Below, piece by piece: positions 16,458 to 26,400 of a stretch of 45,545 nucleotides of DNA. The DNA comes from Deltaproteobacteria bacterium. Its GTDB lineage: Bacteria > Desulfobacterota > Syntrophia > Syntrophales > JAFGHS01. A program made the translations under genes and the position numbers. Location: the NCBI GenBank assembly GCA_016930075.1, contig JAFGHS010000104.1, positions 1-45,545 of the forward strand, given 5' to 3'. A model generated the notes under the pieces. It made no database searches, had not been told where the DNA came from, and saw only the letters and a program-made list of their open reading frames with translations. How positions within the stretch are numbered: position 1 is the first letter of the stretch; every line of letters begins with the position of its first letter.

Positions 16458-16928
16458 ATGAAAAAGATAACGAGCTGTTCGGCCATTCTCATTTTCTTTA
16501 TATGGATCTGTCTCTTCCTGCCGGTACCGGCGTCGGCCGAATCCTGCGAGAAGGTTGTCCAAATCCTGAATGCCCGGCTTGTACCGAAAATCGATGAGCG
16601 GGAACTGATCGAAATCCTCCGCAGCCTGAACAGATCGAATGACAAACAGCTTCCGCCGAAATTTGTAACCAAACAGGAAGCCCGGTCACGGGGCTGGAAA
16701 CCGGGCAGAGACTTGTGGTCGTTGAAGGGCCTCCGGGGCGCGTCCATGGGCGGCGACCGGTTCAGAAATCTGGAGGGGCGGCTTCCCGAAAATAAATGGC
16801 GTGAGGCGGACCTGGATTACAAAGGCGGTCACAGGGGCGCGAAGCGCCTCATCTTTTCCAGGGACGGCAAGCGGTTTGTGACTGTGAACCACTACAGGAC
16901 TTTTACGGAGGTGCCGTCATGCCGGTAA
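16458..16928 (+). CDS. Secreted barnase-type guanyl-preferring ribonuclease
   Basis: 156 residues: signal peptide (MKK..., hydrophobic core, PASA cleavage near 27), a linker, then a barnase fold from about residue 60. Aligned by eye with barnase, KLPDNYITKSEA corresponds to QLPPKFVTKQEA, and the conserved GGD.F.N.EG.LP segment is present. Catalytic residues are preserved: Glu116 (WREADLDY; barnase Glu73), Arg126 (Arg83), Arg130 (Arg87) and His145 (NHYRTF; His102). An active endoribonuclease acting outside the cytoplasm is expected. Its stop overlaps the barstar start by 10 bp, the classical toxin-inhibitor arrangement. Cys30 and Cys155 could form a disulfide. It lacks the delivery domains of polymorphic toxins. 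Confidence 0.92.
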   Translation: MKKITSCSAILIFFIWICLFLPVPASAESCEKVVQILNARLVPKIDERELIEILRSLNRSNDKQLPPKFVTKQEARSRGWKPGRDLWSLKGLRGASMGGDRFRNLEGRLPENKWREADLDYKGGHRGAKRLIFSRDGKRFVTVNHYRTFTEVPSCR

Positions 16929-17221
16929 AAAAATGTATGTTAAACGGGCGCATGATCCGTTCTCTTGATGATTTCTATGACCAGCTCCTGAAGAGGCTGT
17001 CTTTGCCGGAGTACTTCGGCCGCAACCTTGACGCCCTCTGGGATGTCCTCTCCACGGACGTCGAAGGTCCTTTCGAGATCATCTGGAAGTATGCCGATAA
17101 CTCAAAAAATCACATGGGGGATGATTTTAACAGGGCGATCAAAGTGTTGCGGGATCTGGAAAAAGAACGGACAGACTTTCGATTGACCATAGATAAGAAA
17201 GATAATGAAAGGGGGGCATGA
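16919..17221 (+). CDS. Barstar-family ribonuclease inhibitor
   Basis: 100-residue cytoplasmic inhibitor. LPEYFGRNLDALWD (residues 29-42) closely matches the barnase-binding helix of barstar, LPEYYGENLDALWD. Both key acidic residues are kept: Asp38 (barstar Asp35) and Asp42 (Asp39, which occupies the barnase active site). The N-terminal strand (VKKCMLNG) and helix 1 (IRSLDDFYDQL) also match. The start codon lies inside the last codons of the barnase gene, suggesting translational coupling so that inhibitor is made with toxin. It protects the producer from unexported RNase. Confidence 0.93.
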   Translation: MPVKKCMLNGRMIRSLDDFYDQLLKRLSLPEYFGRNLDALWDVLSTDVEGPFEIIWKYADNSKNHMGDDFNRAIKVLRDLEKERTDFRLTIDKKDNERGA

Positions 17222-17224
17222 TTT

Positions 17225-17437
17225 GTGACGGATACCCAAATTACCGAAAAAGACCGGGCGATGGCCCAAAAATGCGTCGAATGTCCTGTCTGCAAAAAGG
17301 CGCGGCGGGATCAAAAGGGGTTTGCCTTCTGGTTTGTGAAAACCATCGAGGACGGTGTATGTCCAAACTGCCGGGCCTATGAAAAGGTTTACGGCAGGAA
17401 GGCCCACGAACCGGTCTTACGGTCATCGCAAGTTTAG
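17225..17437 (+). CDS. Small zinc-ribbon-like protein
   Basis: 70-residue protein with two Cys pairs, CVECPVCKK (15-23 region) and CPNC (46-49 region), separated by an aromatic segment FAFWFVKTIEDG; this is a likely zinc ribbon. GTG start at 17225 is 3 bp after the barstar stop and has AAAGGGGGG 8 nt upstream, inside the barstar coding end. It is therefore translated with the barnase/barstar unit. No transmembrane or signal segment. Function not recognised; an accessory or regulator of the RNase pair is possible but unproven. Confidence 0.72.
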   Translation: MTDTQITEKDRAMAQKCVECPVCKKARRDQKGFAFWFVKTIEDGVCPNCRAYEKVYGRKAHEPVLRSSQV

Positions 17438-17911
17438 CGTTATCCATTTTCCTTTTCCGGGAAATACGGAGCAATCAGTTGATTGCGAATCCTTACCCGG
17501 TACCCGTGTTCCTGTTTCCGAAGTTTACGCTTCAGGGATAGTAAATGGTGAAGATCGCGTATCGCCATAGCCCCGGGTATTCATAAAACAACCATTTACC
17601 CTTTGCCTCGCTCGTCGGAGCAGGGATGCTTGCCGTGCCCGCCCTGCTTGTCACAATGGTGTACGCTTGGATGCCGGTTCACTCAGCGGGGCGGTCCTAT
17701 GCGCTGCACCGGATGGCAATTCAGCTGCGCTCCCTGGCCGCTGGTGAGCCTGGTTGTTGTGAATGATGAATTTCTTTAGAATATTTTATTTTTTTGCTAT
17801 AACGAATCGAATCGGACGAAGATATGAAATAGGATCTCCGTCCTGCCGCCGGACAAAGGAAACTATGCTCAACGCCGGCGGATTTGCCGTGTGACTTTTT
17901 GCGAGGTCGTC
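17438..17911. other. Intergenic stretch with a Cys-rich open frame
   Basis: No convincing gene. A plus-strand frame is open from a TTG at 17603 to TAG at 17779 (58 codons, product Cys- and Trp-rich, including MRCTGWQFSCAPWPLV). It has no ribosome-binding site and looks like a repeat or gene relic. The rest (17438-17600) shows nothing definite; 17780-17911 should contain the HD-GYP gene promoter. Confidence 0.4.
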
Positions 17912-19147
17912 ATGCTCGACGAAAAACAGAAACTTAAAGAAATCATTCAACTGGGTAACGATATCGCCCAGATTCAGGATCTCGACATTCTCCTGGAGCA
18001 TATCCTTACCAAGGCACGGATGTTTACCAATGCCGATGCGGGATCCATCTATATCGTGGACGGATCAATCCTCAAGTTTCAGTACAACCAGAACAATACG
18101 CTGCAAAAAAAGCTGCCGGAAGGGAAAAAACTTATATATTCCACCTTTACCGTGCCCATAGACGACCAGACCATTTCGGGCTACGTAGCGAACAACGGCG
18201 AAATGCTGAACATCCCCAACGTATACATGATTCCGGAAAATGCCCCTTATTCCTTCGGCGCCCGCTATGACGAACTTTCCGAATACCACACCACGTCCAT
18301 GCTTACCATACCCTTGAAGCTGAGTCTGGGGACCGTTGTGGGCGTCCTGCAGCTGATCAACGCAATGGACCGGAAGGGACGGATCATTCCCTTTTCCCGG
18401 AAGGACGAACAGTATATACGCCACTTCGCAAACGGCGCCGCCGTGGCGATCGAGCGCGCCCAAATGACGAGGACCCTGCTGCTGCGCATGATCAGCATGG
18501 CGGAGTTGCGAGATCCCAGAGAAACGGGCGCCCATGTCAACCGCGTCGCCGCTTATGCCGTGGCGATATACGAGGCATGGGCCCGCCGCCGTGGCGATGC
18601 CGATGACGTGATTCGCCGTAATCTCGGCTCCCTGCGCATGGCCGCCATGCTTCACGATGTGGGGAAGGTAGCGATTTCCGATGTGATTCTTAAAAAACCG
18701 GCCCACCTTGTTGAGGATGAATATCAGATCATGAAGCAGCACACGTTTCTGGGGGCCCGCCTTTTCAATGAAAAATATTCGAATTTCGATGAAGCGGCCT
18801 ATCTGGTAGCCCTGAACCATCATGAGCGATGGGATGGCGGCGGCTACCCCGGCTATATCGATGCGGCGACCGGCGAGAGTCTTCCCGGCTTTGAAGCTCA
18901 GGGAAAAAGCGCACGGGGAAAGAGCCGCGAAGAGATACCTGCCTATGGAAGAGTGGTTGCCATCGCCGACGTCTACGATGCGCTCGCATCAAACAGGGCC
19001 TATAAAAAAGCCTGGAGTGAAGACCGGGTTCTTGAAACCATGAAAGAAGAAACGGGTAAGCACTTCGACCCGGAAATGATGGAAGTCTTTTTCGACAACG
19101 TTGATCTGATAAAAGCCATTCACGCCCGCTATCCGGAAGAGGAATAA
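17912..19147 (+). CDS. GAF-HD-GYP cyclic-di-GMP phosphodiesterase
   Basis: 411-residue cytoplasmic protein. Residues about 1-185 form a GAF domain and about 190-405 an HD-GYP domain. The HD pair is His248-Asp249 (MLHDVGK), and the GYP motif HHERWDGGGYP (303-313) matches the canonical HHExxDGxGYP, so hydrolysis of c-di-GMP is expected. Between GYP and the following AIADVYDAL is a charged insert (about 320-345). An in-frame GTG at 17891 is possible, but ATG at 17912 has GAGG 5 nt upstream. Stands alone; the next gene is convergent 51 bp away. Probably couples a cytoplasmic signal to motility or attachment control. Confidence 0.9.
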   Translation: MLDEKQKLKEIIQLGNDIAQIQDLDILLEHILTKARMFTNADAGSIYIVDGSILKFQYNQNNTLQKKLPEGKKLIYSTFTVPIDDQTISGYVANNGEMLNIPNVYMIPENAPYSFGARYDELSEYHTTSMLTIPLKLSLGTVVGVLQLINAMDRKGRIIPFSRKDEQYIRHFANGAAVAIERAQMTRTLLLRMISMAELRDPRETGAHVNRVAAYAVAIYEAWARRRGDADDVIRRNLGSLRMAAMLHDVGKVAISDVILKKPAHLVEDEYQIMKQHTFLGARLFNEKYSNFDEAAYLVALNHHERWDGGGYPGYIDAATGESLPGFEAQGKSARGKSREEIPAYGRVVAIADVYDALASNRAYKKAWSEDRVLETMKEETGKHFDPEMMEVFFDNVDLIKAIHARYPEEE

Positions 19148-19198
19148 GGGGGCGCCGCAGTTAAACCGCTGCACAATACAGGATATGACCCTTGACCA

Positions 19199-20476
19199 TC
19201 ATTTTTTTTCAACCCGGGGCGGCACGGCCAGGGCGGAGCAGATAACGGCAGCCATGATGAAGGCGGTGATGCCGATGAAGGCCAGGTCGTAATTCTTGTA
19301 GATATCGGCGATATAACCTGCCGCGACGGGAACGGGCGCTATAAAAATGACGACCAGGGGAGCCACAAAGGCAAAAATATTGGCAAACGATCCGGGTCCG
19401 TAATAGTTGCCCAGGACGGCGGGAAACAACACGGTGCAGGTGCCGTAACTGAATCCAAAGGCAATCCCGCTTACAAAAAGCACCATTATGCCGGGGGCCT
19501 GCCAAATGCCGATAAAAGAGGCCGCCATCACGGCAAATATGACCATGAGAATCCACCGCGGTTCAATGCGATCCGCCAGCATGCCCATGGGGAAACGGGC
19601 AACGCCCCCCATCAGAATCAGAACGCTCAGAAAAGACGCCGCTTCCATGGGCGTATACCCTTTGTCCGTCAGATGAAGGACGCCGTGGACGGTAACGAGA
19701 TACAGGGCCGCTGCCTGCGCAAGAAAAGCCATGACGATCATCCACAGTGCCCTGGTTTTTAATGCGTTCCTGACCGTCCAGTCGATGGGGCTGCGGTAGG
19801 TTCGGGCGCCCGCTGCGGAAAGACCGGCGTCATCGTCCGCCTGAGCCTGTTCGGGAGATATTCCGTCGGCATATTGTCCGAGGTCTTCGGGCTTGTTTTT
19901 GATCCGGAACGATACGGCCAGCGCGCAGAGGGAAAGCCCCGCCGCAACGGCCCACGCAATCTTCCAGGTGCCGGAATACATGATCAGCCACGTAAAGAGG
20001 GGCTGGGCGATGAATCCCCCCACGCTGGCGCCGGTCAGTACGATGCCGAGGGCGGAGCCGCGGTTCTTGCTGAACCAGAAATTGACGATGGTCATAATCG
20101 GCAGGGCGCCCCCGAAGGCGAATCCGATGGGCATCACGCCGCCCCAAAGGATGGTCCATTGCCACAGCTTTGATGTCACCGTTGAAAGCAGAACAAGGGC
20201 GACCACGACGACAGCGATACCGAGGTTCATGCTCAAACGGCCGCCCCGGCGGTTGATAAAGAGCGCCACGAGGGGCGTCAAAAAAGCGCTCAAAACGCCT
20301 TTGGCCGTATGGGCCCAGGCGGCCTCTCCCCGGCCCCATCCCTGGGCTTCAATCATGGCGGGAAAAATAACGTTAAATCCGTAAAAAACGATGCCCAGAA
20401 TAACCATATAAACAAAAAAGAGCAGACCAACATTCCACCACCCGTAAAAACCCGGTTTGCCGATTATCTTTGCCAT
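19199..20476 (-). CDS. MFS transporter (oxalate/formate-antiporter or monocarboxylate-type)
   Basis: 425-residue 12-helix MFS protein. The N-terminus FYGWWNVGLLFF and the EAQGWGRGEAAWAHT segment in the first loop are typical of the OFA/monocarboxylate-like group, as is FWFSKNRGSALGIVLTGASVGGF. A GTG at 20500 is in frame, but ATG at 20476 has AGGCGG about 4 nt upstream and is nearer the usual family start. Divergent from the CocE-type hydrolase, with 260 bp between starts. Carboxylate uptake linked to that hydrolase is a reasonable guess only. Confidence 0.86.
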   Translation of the reverse strand: MAKIIGKPGFYGWWNVGLLFFVYMVILGIVFYGFNVIFPAMIEAQGWGRGEAAWAHTAKGVLSAFLTPLVALFINRRGGRLSMNLGIAVVVVALVLLSTVTSKLWQWTILWGGVMPIGFAFGGALPIMTIVNFWFSKNRGSALGIVLTGASVGGFIAQPLFTWLIMYSGTWKIAWAVAAGLSLCALAVSFRIKNKPEDLGQYADGISPEQAQADDDAGLSAAGARTYRSPIDWTVRNALKTRALWMIVMAFLAQAAALYLVTVHGVLHLTDKGYTPMEAASFLSVLILMGGVARFPMGMLADRIEPRWILMVIFAVMAASFIGIWQAPGIMVLFVSGIAFGFSYGTCTVLFPAVLGNYYGPGSFANIFAFVAPLVVIFIAPVPVAAGYIADIYKNYDLAFIGITAFIMAAVICSALAVPPRVEKK

Positions 20477-20635
20477 TGTGCCGCCTGTTACCCTTTCCAC
20501 TGCCGCAGTAGATGCCGCCGTCCGAATTCGCTACCGGACGCCTAATCAGATACACTTCCTGTTGTCAAGCAAAATTGCCGGACAGGGGGGGCATGGCGTT
20601 GGGGGGGTACAAGACTATTTCAAAGTTAAAATATC

Positions 20636-20665
20636 TTGACATCAAGGATACCGCAAACTTATACT
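20636..20665 (+). promoter_or_regulatory. Sigma-70 type promoter of the CocE-family gene
   Basis: TTGACA at 20636-20641 and TATACT at 20660-20665, spaced 18 bp. Both hexamers are near consensus. Start of transcription expected near 20672, 65 nt before the ATG. Confidence 0.65.
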
Positions 20666-20736
20666 CCATCCGTCCAAACGTTTGTGTTCAATCAAATCCG
20701 CAATTCTGATCAAATCCCGATTTGAAGGAGGGAAAA

Positions 20737-22479
20737 ATGGCAACATCTGTTCGTGTCGATTTCAACGTTCCCCTGAAAATGCGCGACGGCGTCACCCTGC
20801 GCGCCGACGTCTTCCGTCCCGACGACGGCCGGAAGCATCCGGCCATCATTGTTCGCACGCCCTACGGCAAGACGTACAGCCATCACAGCGATTATCTTTC
20901 GGCCCATCATGCCGCGGCAAACGGCTACGCCTTTGTCGTGCAGGACGTCCGGGGCCGTTTCGAATCCGAAGGCAGCGGATTTACCATCGGCGCTGCGGAA
21001 GGCGAGGACGGCTACGATACGGTGGAGGGCATCGCTGCGGAACCCTGGTGCGACGGGAATGTCGGGATGGTGGGCTGCTCTTATCTCGGACGCAACCAGT
21101 GGAACGCGGCCATTGAAAACCCGCCCCATCTGAAGGCCATATCGCCCTCCGTGATCGGGTCGGGACCCCTGATGGAGGCCCGCATGGCCGGCGTCGTCGA
21201 ACTGGAACAGTCCTTGAACTACTTTGTCGGCATGGCTTTCGACATGCTCGTCCGCATGGCCAAAGAGGGCAAGGACGTGACAAAGGAATTTATGACGTTA
21301 AGAGATGCCCGCATCAATATTACGGACATGTTCTATCATCTGCCCCTCAAAGACCTGCCCCTTTTTAAAATCGAAGGCCTCGGCGCCGATTTTCTTGCCC
21401 GCCAGGGCCGTGCCGTGCCGCCTGCGATCACCAAGGATGAAGATCTGCTGTGGCCTTATGAAAAGGTTCAGGTTCCCTGCTTCCATACGGGCTGCTGGTA
21501 CGACCTTTACGCGGGCGGCCTGTTCAACAATTTCGTCAACATGCGCCAAAGGGCCGGATCGGCCCTCGCACGGGAGAATCAGTACGTCCTCTGCGGTCCC
21601 TGGATTCACGGCGCCCGGCTTCCCAACTATGTGGCGGGCATCAATTTCGGCAATGAAGCCTCCGGCGCGGCCAGCATGACGATGGAGCGTCACATCACGT
21701 TTTTTGACAAATATCTCAAAGGCATCGAACCGCCCCGCCCCATGGCGCCGGTGCGATATTTTGTCATGGGGATCAACCGGTGGCGCAGCGCCTCGGATTG
21801 GCCCCTGCCGCAGACGGACTGGCAGCGCTTCTTCTTCCGCAGCAAGGGGAAGGCCAATTCCTTAAACGGCGACGGACTTCTCACCCGCGATTGCCCGGCG
21901 GCGTCGGAACCGGCGGACATCTTTCTTTACAACCCCCGCTTCCCCGTCCCGTCTCTGGGCGGCCGCAATCTCGACATGGGCACCATTGTGGCGGGCCCTC
22001 TCGACCAGCGTCCGGTGGAACAGCGAAACGACGTCCTGTGTTACACGACGGAAGAATTCAAGGAAGACGTCGAAGTCACGGGCCCCATTGTGCTTCATCT
22101 TTTCGCCGCAACGACGGTGCGCGATACGGACTTTGTGGCAAAGCTGGTCGATGTGCACCCCGACGGCGCGGCTTATAATATTGCGGAGGGCTGCATCCGG
22201 GCGCGATTCCGCAAGGGCATCCTCCATGAGGAATTCATCACGCCCGGCGAGGTCTGCGAATATGTCATCAACATGGCAAACACCAGCAACTGCTTCCGCC
22301 GGGGACATCGCCTCAGAATTGATGTGACGAGCAGCAATTTTCCCCGCATCGACCGCAACATGAACACGGGAAACCCCTTCGGCGAGGACGCGGAAGGCAT
22401 CCCGGCCATTCAGACGATCTTCCACAGAGCAGATTGCGCATCCTTCATTGATTTGCCCGTCATACCGGCGAAGGGTTAA
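20737..22479 (+). CDS. CocE/NonD family serine hydrolase (X-Pro dipeptidyl-peptidase S15 type)
   Basis: 580-residue alpha/beta hydrolase followed by a C-terminal jelly-roll domain. Predicted triad: Ser115 in GMVGCSYLGR, Asp256 in GCWYDLYAGG and His291 in GPWIHGA, at nearly the same spacing as cocaine esterase (Ser117, Asp259, His287). The C-terminal domain (about 370-570) carries family landmarks such as EVTGPIVLHLFA and RRGHRLRIDVTSSNFPR. An upstream TTG at 20722 lies within the SD; AAGGAGG ends 5-6 nt before ATG 20737. No signal peptide. It hydrolyses an ester or amide of unknown identity. Has its own sigma-70 type promoter. Confidence 0.9.
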   Translation: MATSVRVDFNVPLKMRDGVTLRADVFRPDDGRKHPAIIVRTPYGKTYSHHSDYLSAHHAAANGYAFVVQDVRGRFESEGSGFTIGAAEGEDGYDTVEGIAAEPWCDGNVGMVGCSYLGRNQWNAAIENPPHLKAISPSVIGSGPLMEARMAGVVELEQSLNYFVGMAFDMLVRMAKEGKDVTKEFMTLRDARINITDMFYHLPLKDLPLFKIEGLGADFLARQGRAVPPAITKDEDLLWPYEKVQVPCFHTGCWYDLYAGGLFNNFVNMRQRAGSALARENQYVLCGPWIHGARLPNYVAGINFGNEASGAASMTMERHITFFDKYLKGIEPPRPMAPVRYFVMGINRWRSASDWPLPQTDWQRFFFRSKGKANSLNGDGLLTRDCPAASEPADIFLYNPRFPVPSLGGRNLDMGTIVAGPLDQRPVEQRNDVLCYTTEEFKEDVEVTGPIVLHLFAATTVRDTDFVAKLVDVHPDGAAYNIAEGCIRARFRKGILHEEFITPGEVCEYVINMANTSNCFRRGHRLRIDVTSSNFPRIDRNMNTGNPFGEDAEGIPAIQTIFHRADCASFIDLPVIPAKG

Positions 22480-22711
22480 GACGGGCGGATCAGTCAAAAA
22501 ACGGGTGGAACGGCAAACAGCGGGATGCTGAAAAAGTGCGCTGAACAAATATCATGTTGATCCGGTTAACGTATAATTTCCCCTCCTGCATACCTATACG
22601 TCCTTGGTTGTCCCAGAGTTCTAACCGTTATTTATTGTAATCTTGATCTTGGAAAAATATTTTAGAGTTGTAACTTTCAACCCGCATTTTTAAAAAAAGC
22701 CCTTTAGTAAA

Positions 22712-23428
22712 TTAATAATTCCAATCCGCGTGGCTTGCCGGTAGTTTATTGAGTTCGGTTCTCAGCTTCTTCCAGTTGGAAAGATAGGTGTCCAGGTAAT
22801 AAAGAAATTTATCTTTGTGATGGCGCTCTAAGAAATGAATCATTTCATGAACGATAATATATTCCAGGCAATGGTGCGGCTTCTTGGCCAGTTCCAGGTT
22901 AATCCAAATTCTTTTCTTTTCGATATTGCACGAACCCCATTTGGTTTTCATCTGTTTGACTTGCCATGCGTTTACTTTCACATTTAAAATCTTTTCCCAC
23001 TTCTCGATGATGGCGGGAATCTGCTTTTTCAGTTCAGCCCGATACCATTCGGTCATGATTTCGTGACGTTTTTCAGTAGATGAGCCCGGTCGGACATAAA
23101 GGTCAATGTACGCTTTGTTTTTCAGCACAACCTTGGGCGGGGCTTCTGTTTCGGTAATACGCAGCAAATATCTTTTACCCCGGAAGTAATGGCTTTCTCG
23201 CTGTTTGTATTCTCTGGGTGAAATCCGCTCCTGCCCTTCATATTTCTGCCGGTTTTTTTTGATCCAGCCTAATTTGGAAATGGCAAATAGCCTTATGGCC
23301 TCTTCATTCATTTTCAGCGGCGCGGCGATGCGAACCCGGCCTTCGGGCGGGTAAACGCCAAGGTGGATGTTTTTGATGTCCTTCAAAACCACATCGATTT
23401 TTATATGACTAATCGTTATTTGCTTCAT
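22712..23428 (-). CDS. YgjP-like (DUF45/SprT-WLM type) zinc metallopeptidase
   Basis: 238-residue protein with the zinc motif HEMIHFLERHH and the preceding MKTKWGSCN..., both characteristic of the YgjP/DUF45 metallopeptidase family. Its start overlaps the hsdR stop (TAATG), so translation is coupled to hsdR. This family is a frequent passenger of type I restriction operons. Its role there is not established; regulated proteolysis of the restriction complex is one idea. Last gene of the island. Confidence 0.88.
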   Translation of the reverse strand: MKQITISHIKIDVVLKDIKNIHLGVYPPEGRVRIAAPLKMNEEAIRLFAISKLGWIKKNRQKYEGQERISPREYKQRESHYFRGKRYLLRITETEAPPKVVLKNKAYIDLYVRPGSSTEKRHEIMTEWYRAELKKQIPAIIEKWEKILNVKVNAWQVKQMKTKWGSCNIEKKRIWINLELAKKPHHCLEYIIVHEMIHFLERHHKDKFLYYLDTYLSNWKKLRTELNKLPASHADWNY

Positions 23429-26400
23429 TAATACTCACGCTGGTTTCGAACGACGTTTAATATACATTCCGCATCAGGCTCTTTAATGTTGTGTTCATTG
23501 AGTTCTTCGGAAATGGCGTATTTCACGGCTTTCGTTTTTTGAAGATTATCCCGCCAGCCGTCTTTTTTGGTTTTCATGATTTTTTCATCCAGCGCGTTTG
23601 CCAAAGCTTCATTGTTCCCCAGGTTGTCATATAAGGCTCTCTTTGCGCCGGTGTTCAGCGAAACCGGATAGTCGGCAGCCGTTTCCGGTTTCATAACCTT
23701 GCGGGATGCGGCGATGATTTCCTTCAAATACTTCTCGTATTCCAGCGTTTCTTCTTTGCGCATTTTGATGAGTTCATCCAGTAGAACACTCATTTTCTCG
23801 TAATACATCGGATTGGTCGGGGATTTTTCGATGATGGCTTTCCGCAGGTTGTTTTCAATGGTTTCCGCCATGGCCTCTTTATTGCGCCGGATGTTTTTGG
23901 GCAAATCCTTGACGGCATCTTCACCTTTCGACACCAAAAGTTCCACCAGGCTTAAATCATCAAAGTTTGCCAGCATCCGGCTTTCTTCCGCGCCGATGTA
24001 GCTGTCAATCAAGTGCCGCATCGCCGGTTCGTATTGCTTCAAGTCAATATAATCGCCACTGGCCAGCTGGATTTCTTTGCGCAGGTTTTCAAAATGCTTG
24101 ATGTCGGATTTGATTTGTGCGGCTTCTTTGTCTGTGTAGCCCGCCTCTGTCATTTCATCGGCAATGTTGGCATAAGCGCGGATGAGCGCAATGGTGAGTT
24201 TATATAACGAAACCCGCCGGGGTTCCGTGTCTTTCAGGTCATCCGGGTTTTCCGTGTTTTTGCCGCAGAAGTAACGGATATGCGCCATGCTGTCTCTGGG
24301 CGGCTCCACCGGTTCGCACAATGCTTTGATGGCTTCCAGCGCCTCGTCGAGGCGTTCCTTGCCTTTCTTCAAACGGTCTTTCAATAATCCTTCTACATCC
24401 GCTTTTTCATAAGCATCAAAAGCGCCGGAGGTATAATCGGTAAAAGCGTTTTTGAGGCTGTCAAACAAATCCATATAGTCAACAATATAGCCATAATCTT
24501 TATCATCGCCATCCAAACGGTTGACGCGGCAGACTGCCTGAAACAGTCCGTGGTCCTGCATTTTCTTGTCGATGTAGAGGTACGTGGCGGGCGGCGCGTC
24601 AAATCCGGTGAGCAGTTTATTGACCACAATCAACAATTTCATTTGCGCAGGTTCATCAACAAATTTTGTCTTCACTTCTTTTTCAAACTGTTCAACTTTT
24701 TTGATGGCTTCTTCGGGCGCTTCGTTGAAATATTCCGCCAGCATTTTTTGATAAATCTCAAAACGCTTTAATTTCTCGGTATAACCTTCGCCGGTTTCTT
24801 CACCTTTAATATCGGCATAGGTGGGAATGAAGGATGTCACAATAGCGCAATTCTTCAACCCCGCGTTTTGAAACAGCTCATAGTAGCGGCAGGCATTGTA
24901 AATGCTATCGGATACCAGCATGGCATTGCCCCTGCCGTTTTGCAGACGCTCCTTTTTCGCCATGTCCATCATCATATCCATCACGATTTTTTCCAGGCGC
25001 GATTTTGAACTGAATACTTTTTTCAGCGTTCCCCATTGCTGCTTCAGCTCGGTTTTGGCAAATTCGGTCAGTCCCTTTGTTTTTAAATCAAACCATTCGT
25101 CAATCTTAGCCATGGAGGTAATATTTTGCTCAATATCTCTGGCTTCATAGCGTAAATCCAGAACAACTTTGTCGGCCACGGCTTCATCAAATTTATACGT
25201 GTGAATGAATTTCCCGAAAGTCTCAAAACTCGTTTTCTTATCGTCTCTTAAAAGCGGCGTTCCCGTAAAACCAATAAACATGGCGTTGGGCAGGAAATAT
25301 TTCATGGCGTCATGCAGCTTGCCGGACTGGGTGCGGTGGCATTCATCCACAAACACATAGATGTCGCCTTTGGCCTTAAAGTCCGTCGGGATGCTGCTTT
25401 TTAATTCCTGTAAATAGGCATCCACATCGCCTTCTTCTTTGCCGCCGAATTTGTGGATCAGCGAACACATCAGCCAGGGCGAATTGTCGTTGAGTTTGCC
25501 CAGTAAGTCTTTCCCGCTTTTTGTACGGTAAATGTTTTCCGAAACGCCTTTATAAACCTTTTCAATCTGCTCATCCAATTCCTCACGGTCGGTGATGATC
25601 AGCACCCGGCCGTTGGGATTGTATTCCCGTATCCATTTGGTCAGCCACACCATCGTCAGGCTTTTGCCGCTCCCCTGTGTGTGCCAGATGATGCCGCCTT
25701 CTTTACGCCGCACATGGTCTTGCGCGGCTTTCGTGCCGAAATACTGATTGTGCCTGCATAGTTTTTTGATGCCGCGGTCAAATACGATAAAGTCATGGAG
25801 CAATTCAATGAAGCGTTCCTTGTGGAGCAGCTCCACAATATTTTTATCCAGCGGATAATCATATTTGGCCGCACGGTCGCGGATGGGTTTGGTCAGTTGC
25901 AGCAGGTGGAAATCATTTTTATTGATTTCTTCGCTGACTTCTTTCCATTTCATGAAATACTTTTCTTTGGTTTCAATGGCACCGTAAGCGATGCCCTCAA
26001 TATCATTCCCGGCCATGACATACTGAACCGTGGAGAAAAACGGCTTGATAAAAATATGTTTCTGATTATCCAGGTTCTGGCGGATGCCTTCAGAGATGGA
26101 TACTGTGCTGCGCTTTAGTTCCAATACGCCCAGGGCAATGCCGTTGACATACAGAACAATGTCCGGGCGTTTTTTATGGAGGCCCTTGATGGTGACTTCT
26201 TCGGCAATGGCAAAGTCGTTTTCCAAAGGATGTTGCCAGTCAATCAGCCAAACAGTTTCTTTGTTATGGCCTGTTTCCGGCTGGACGTTTACGCCGTAGC
26301 GCAGCAGAGAATAAACTGCCTTGTTCACATCATAAAGGGATTTGCTTTGGTCATTAACCGCCTTGCCGAATGCGTACAGCGCTTTGTTAATCAGGTTTGG

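Noticed and set aside
22480-22711. tRNA or integrase attachment site at the island edge
   Set aside because: No cloverleaf, direct repeat pair or integrase gene could be seen on either side of the restriction island.
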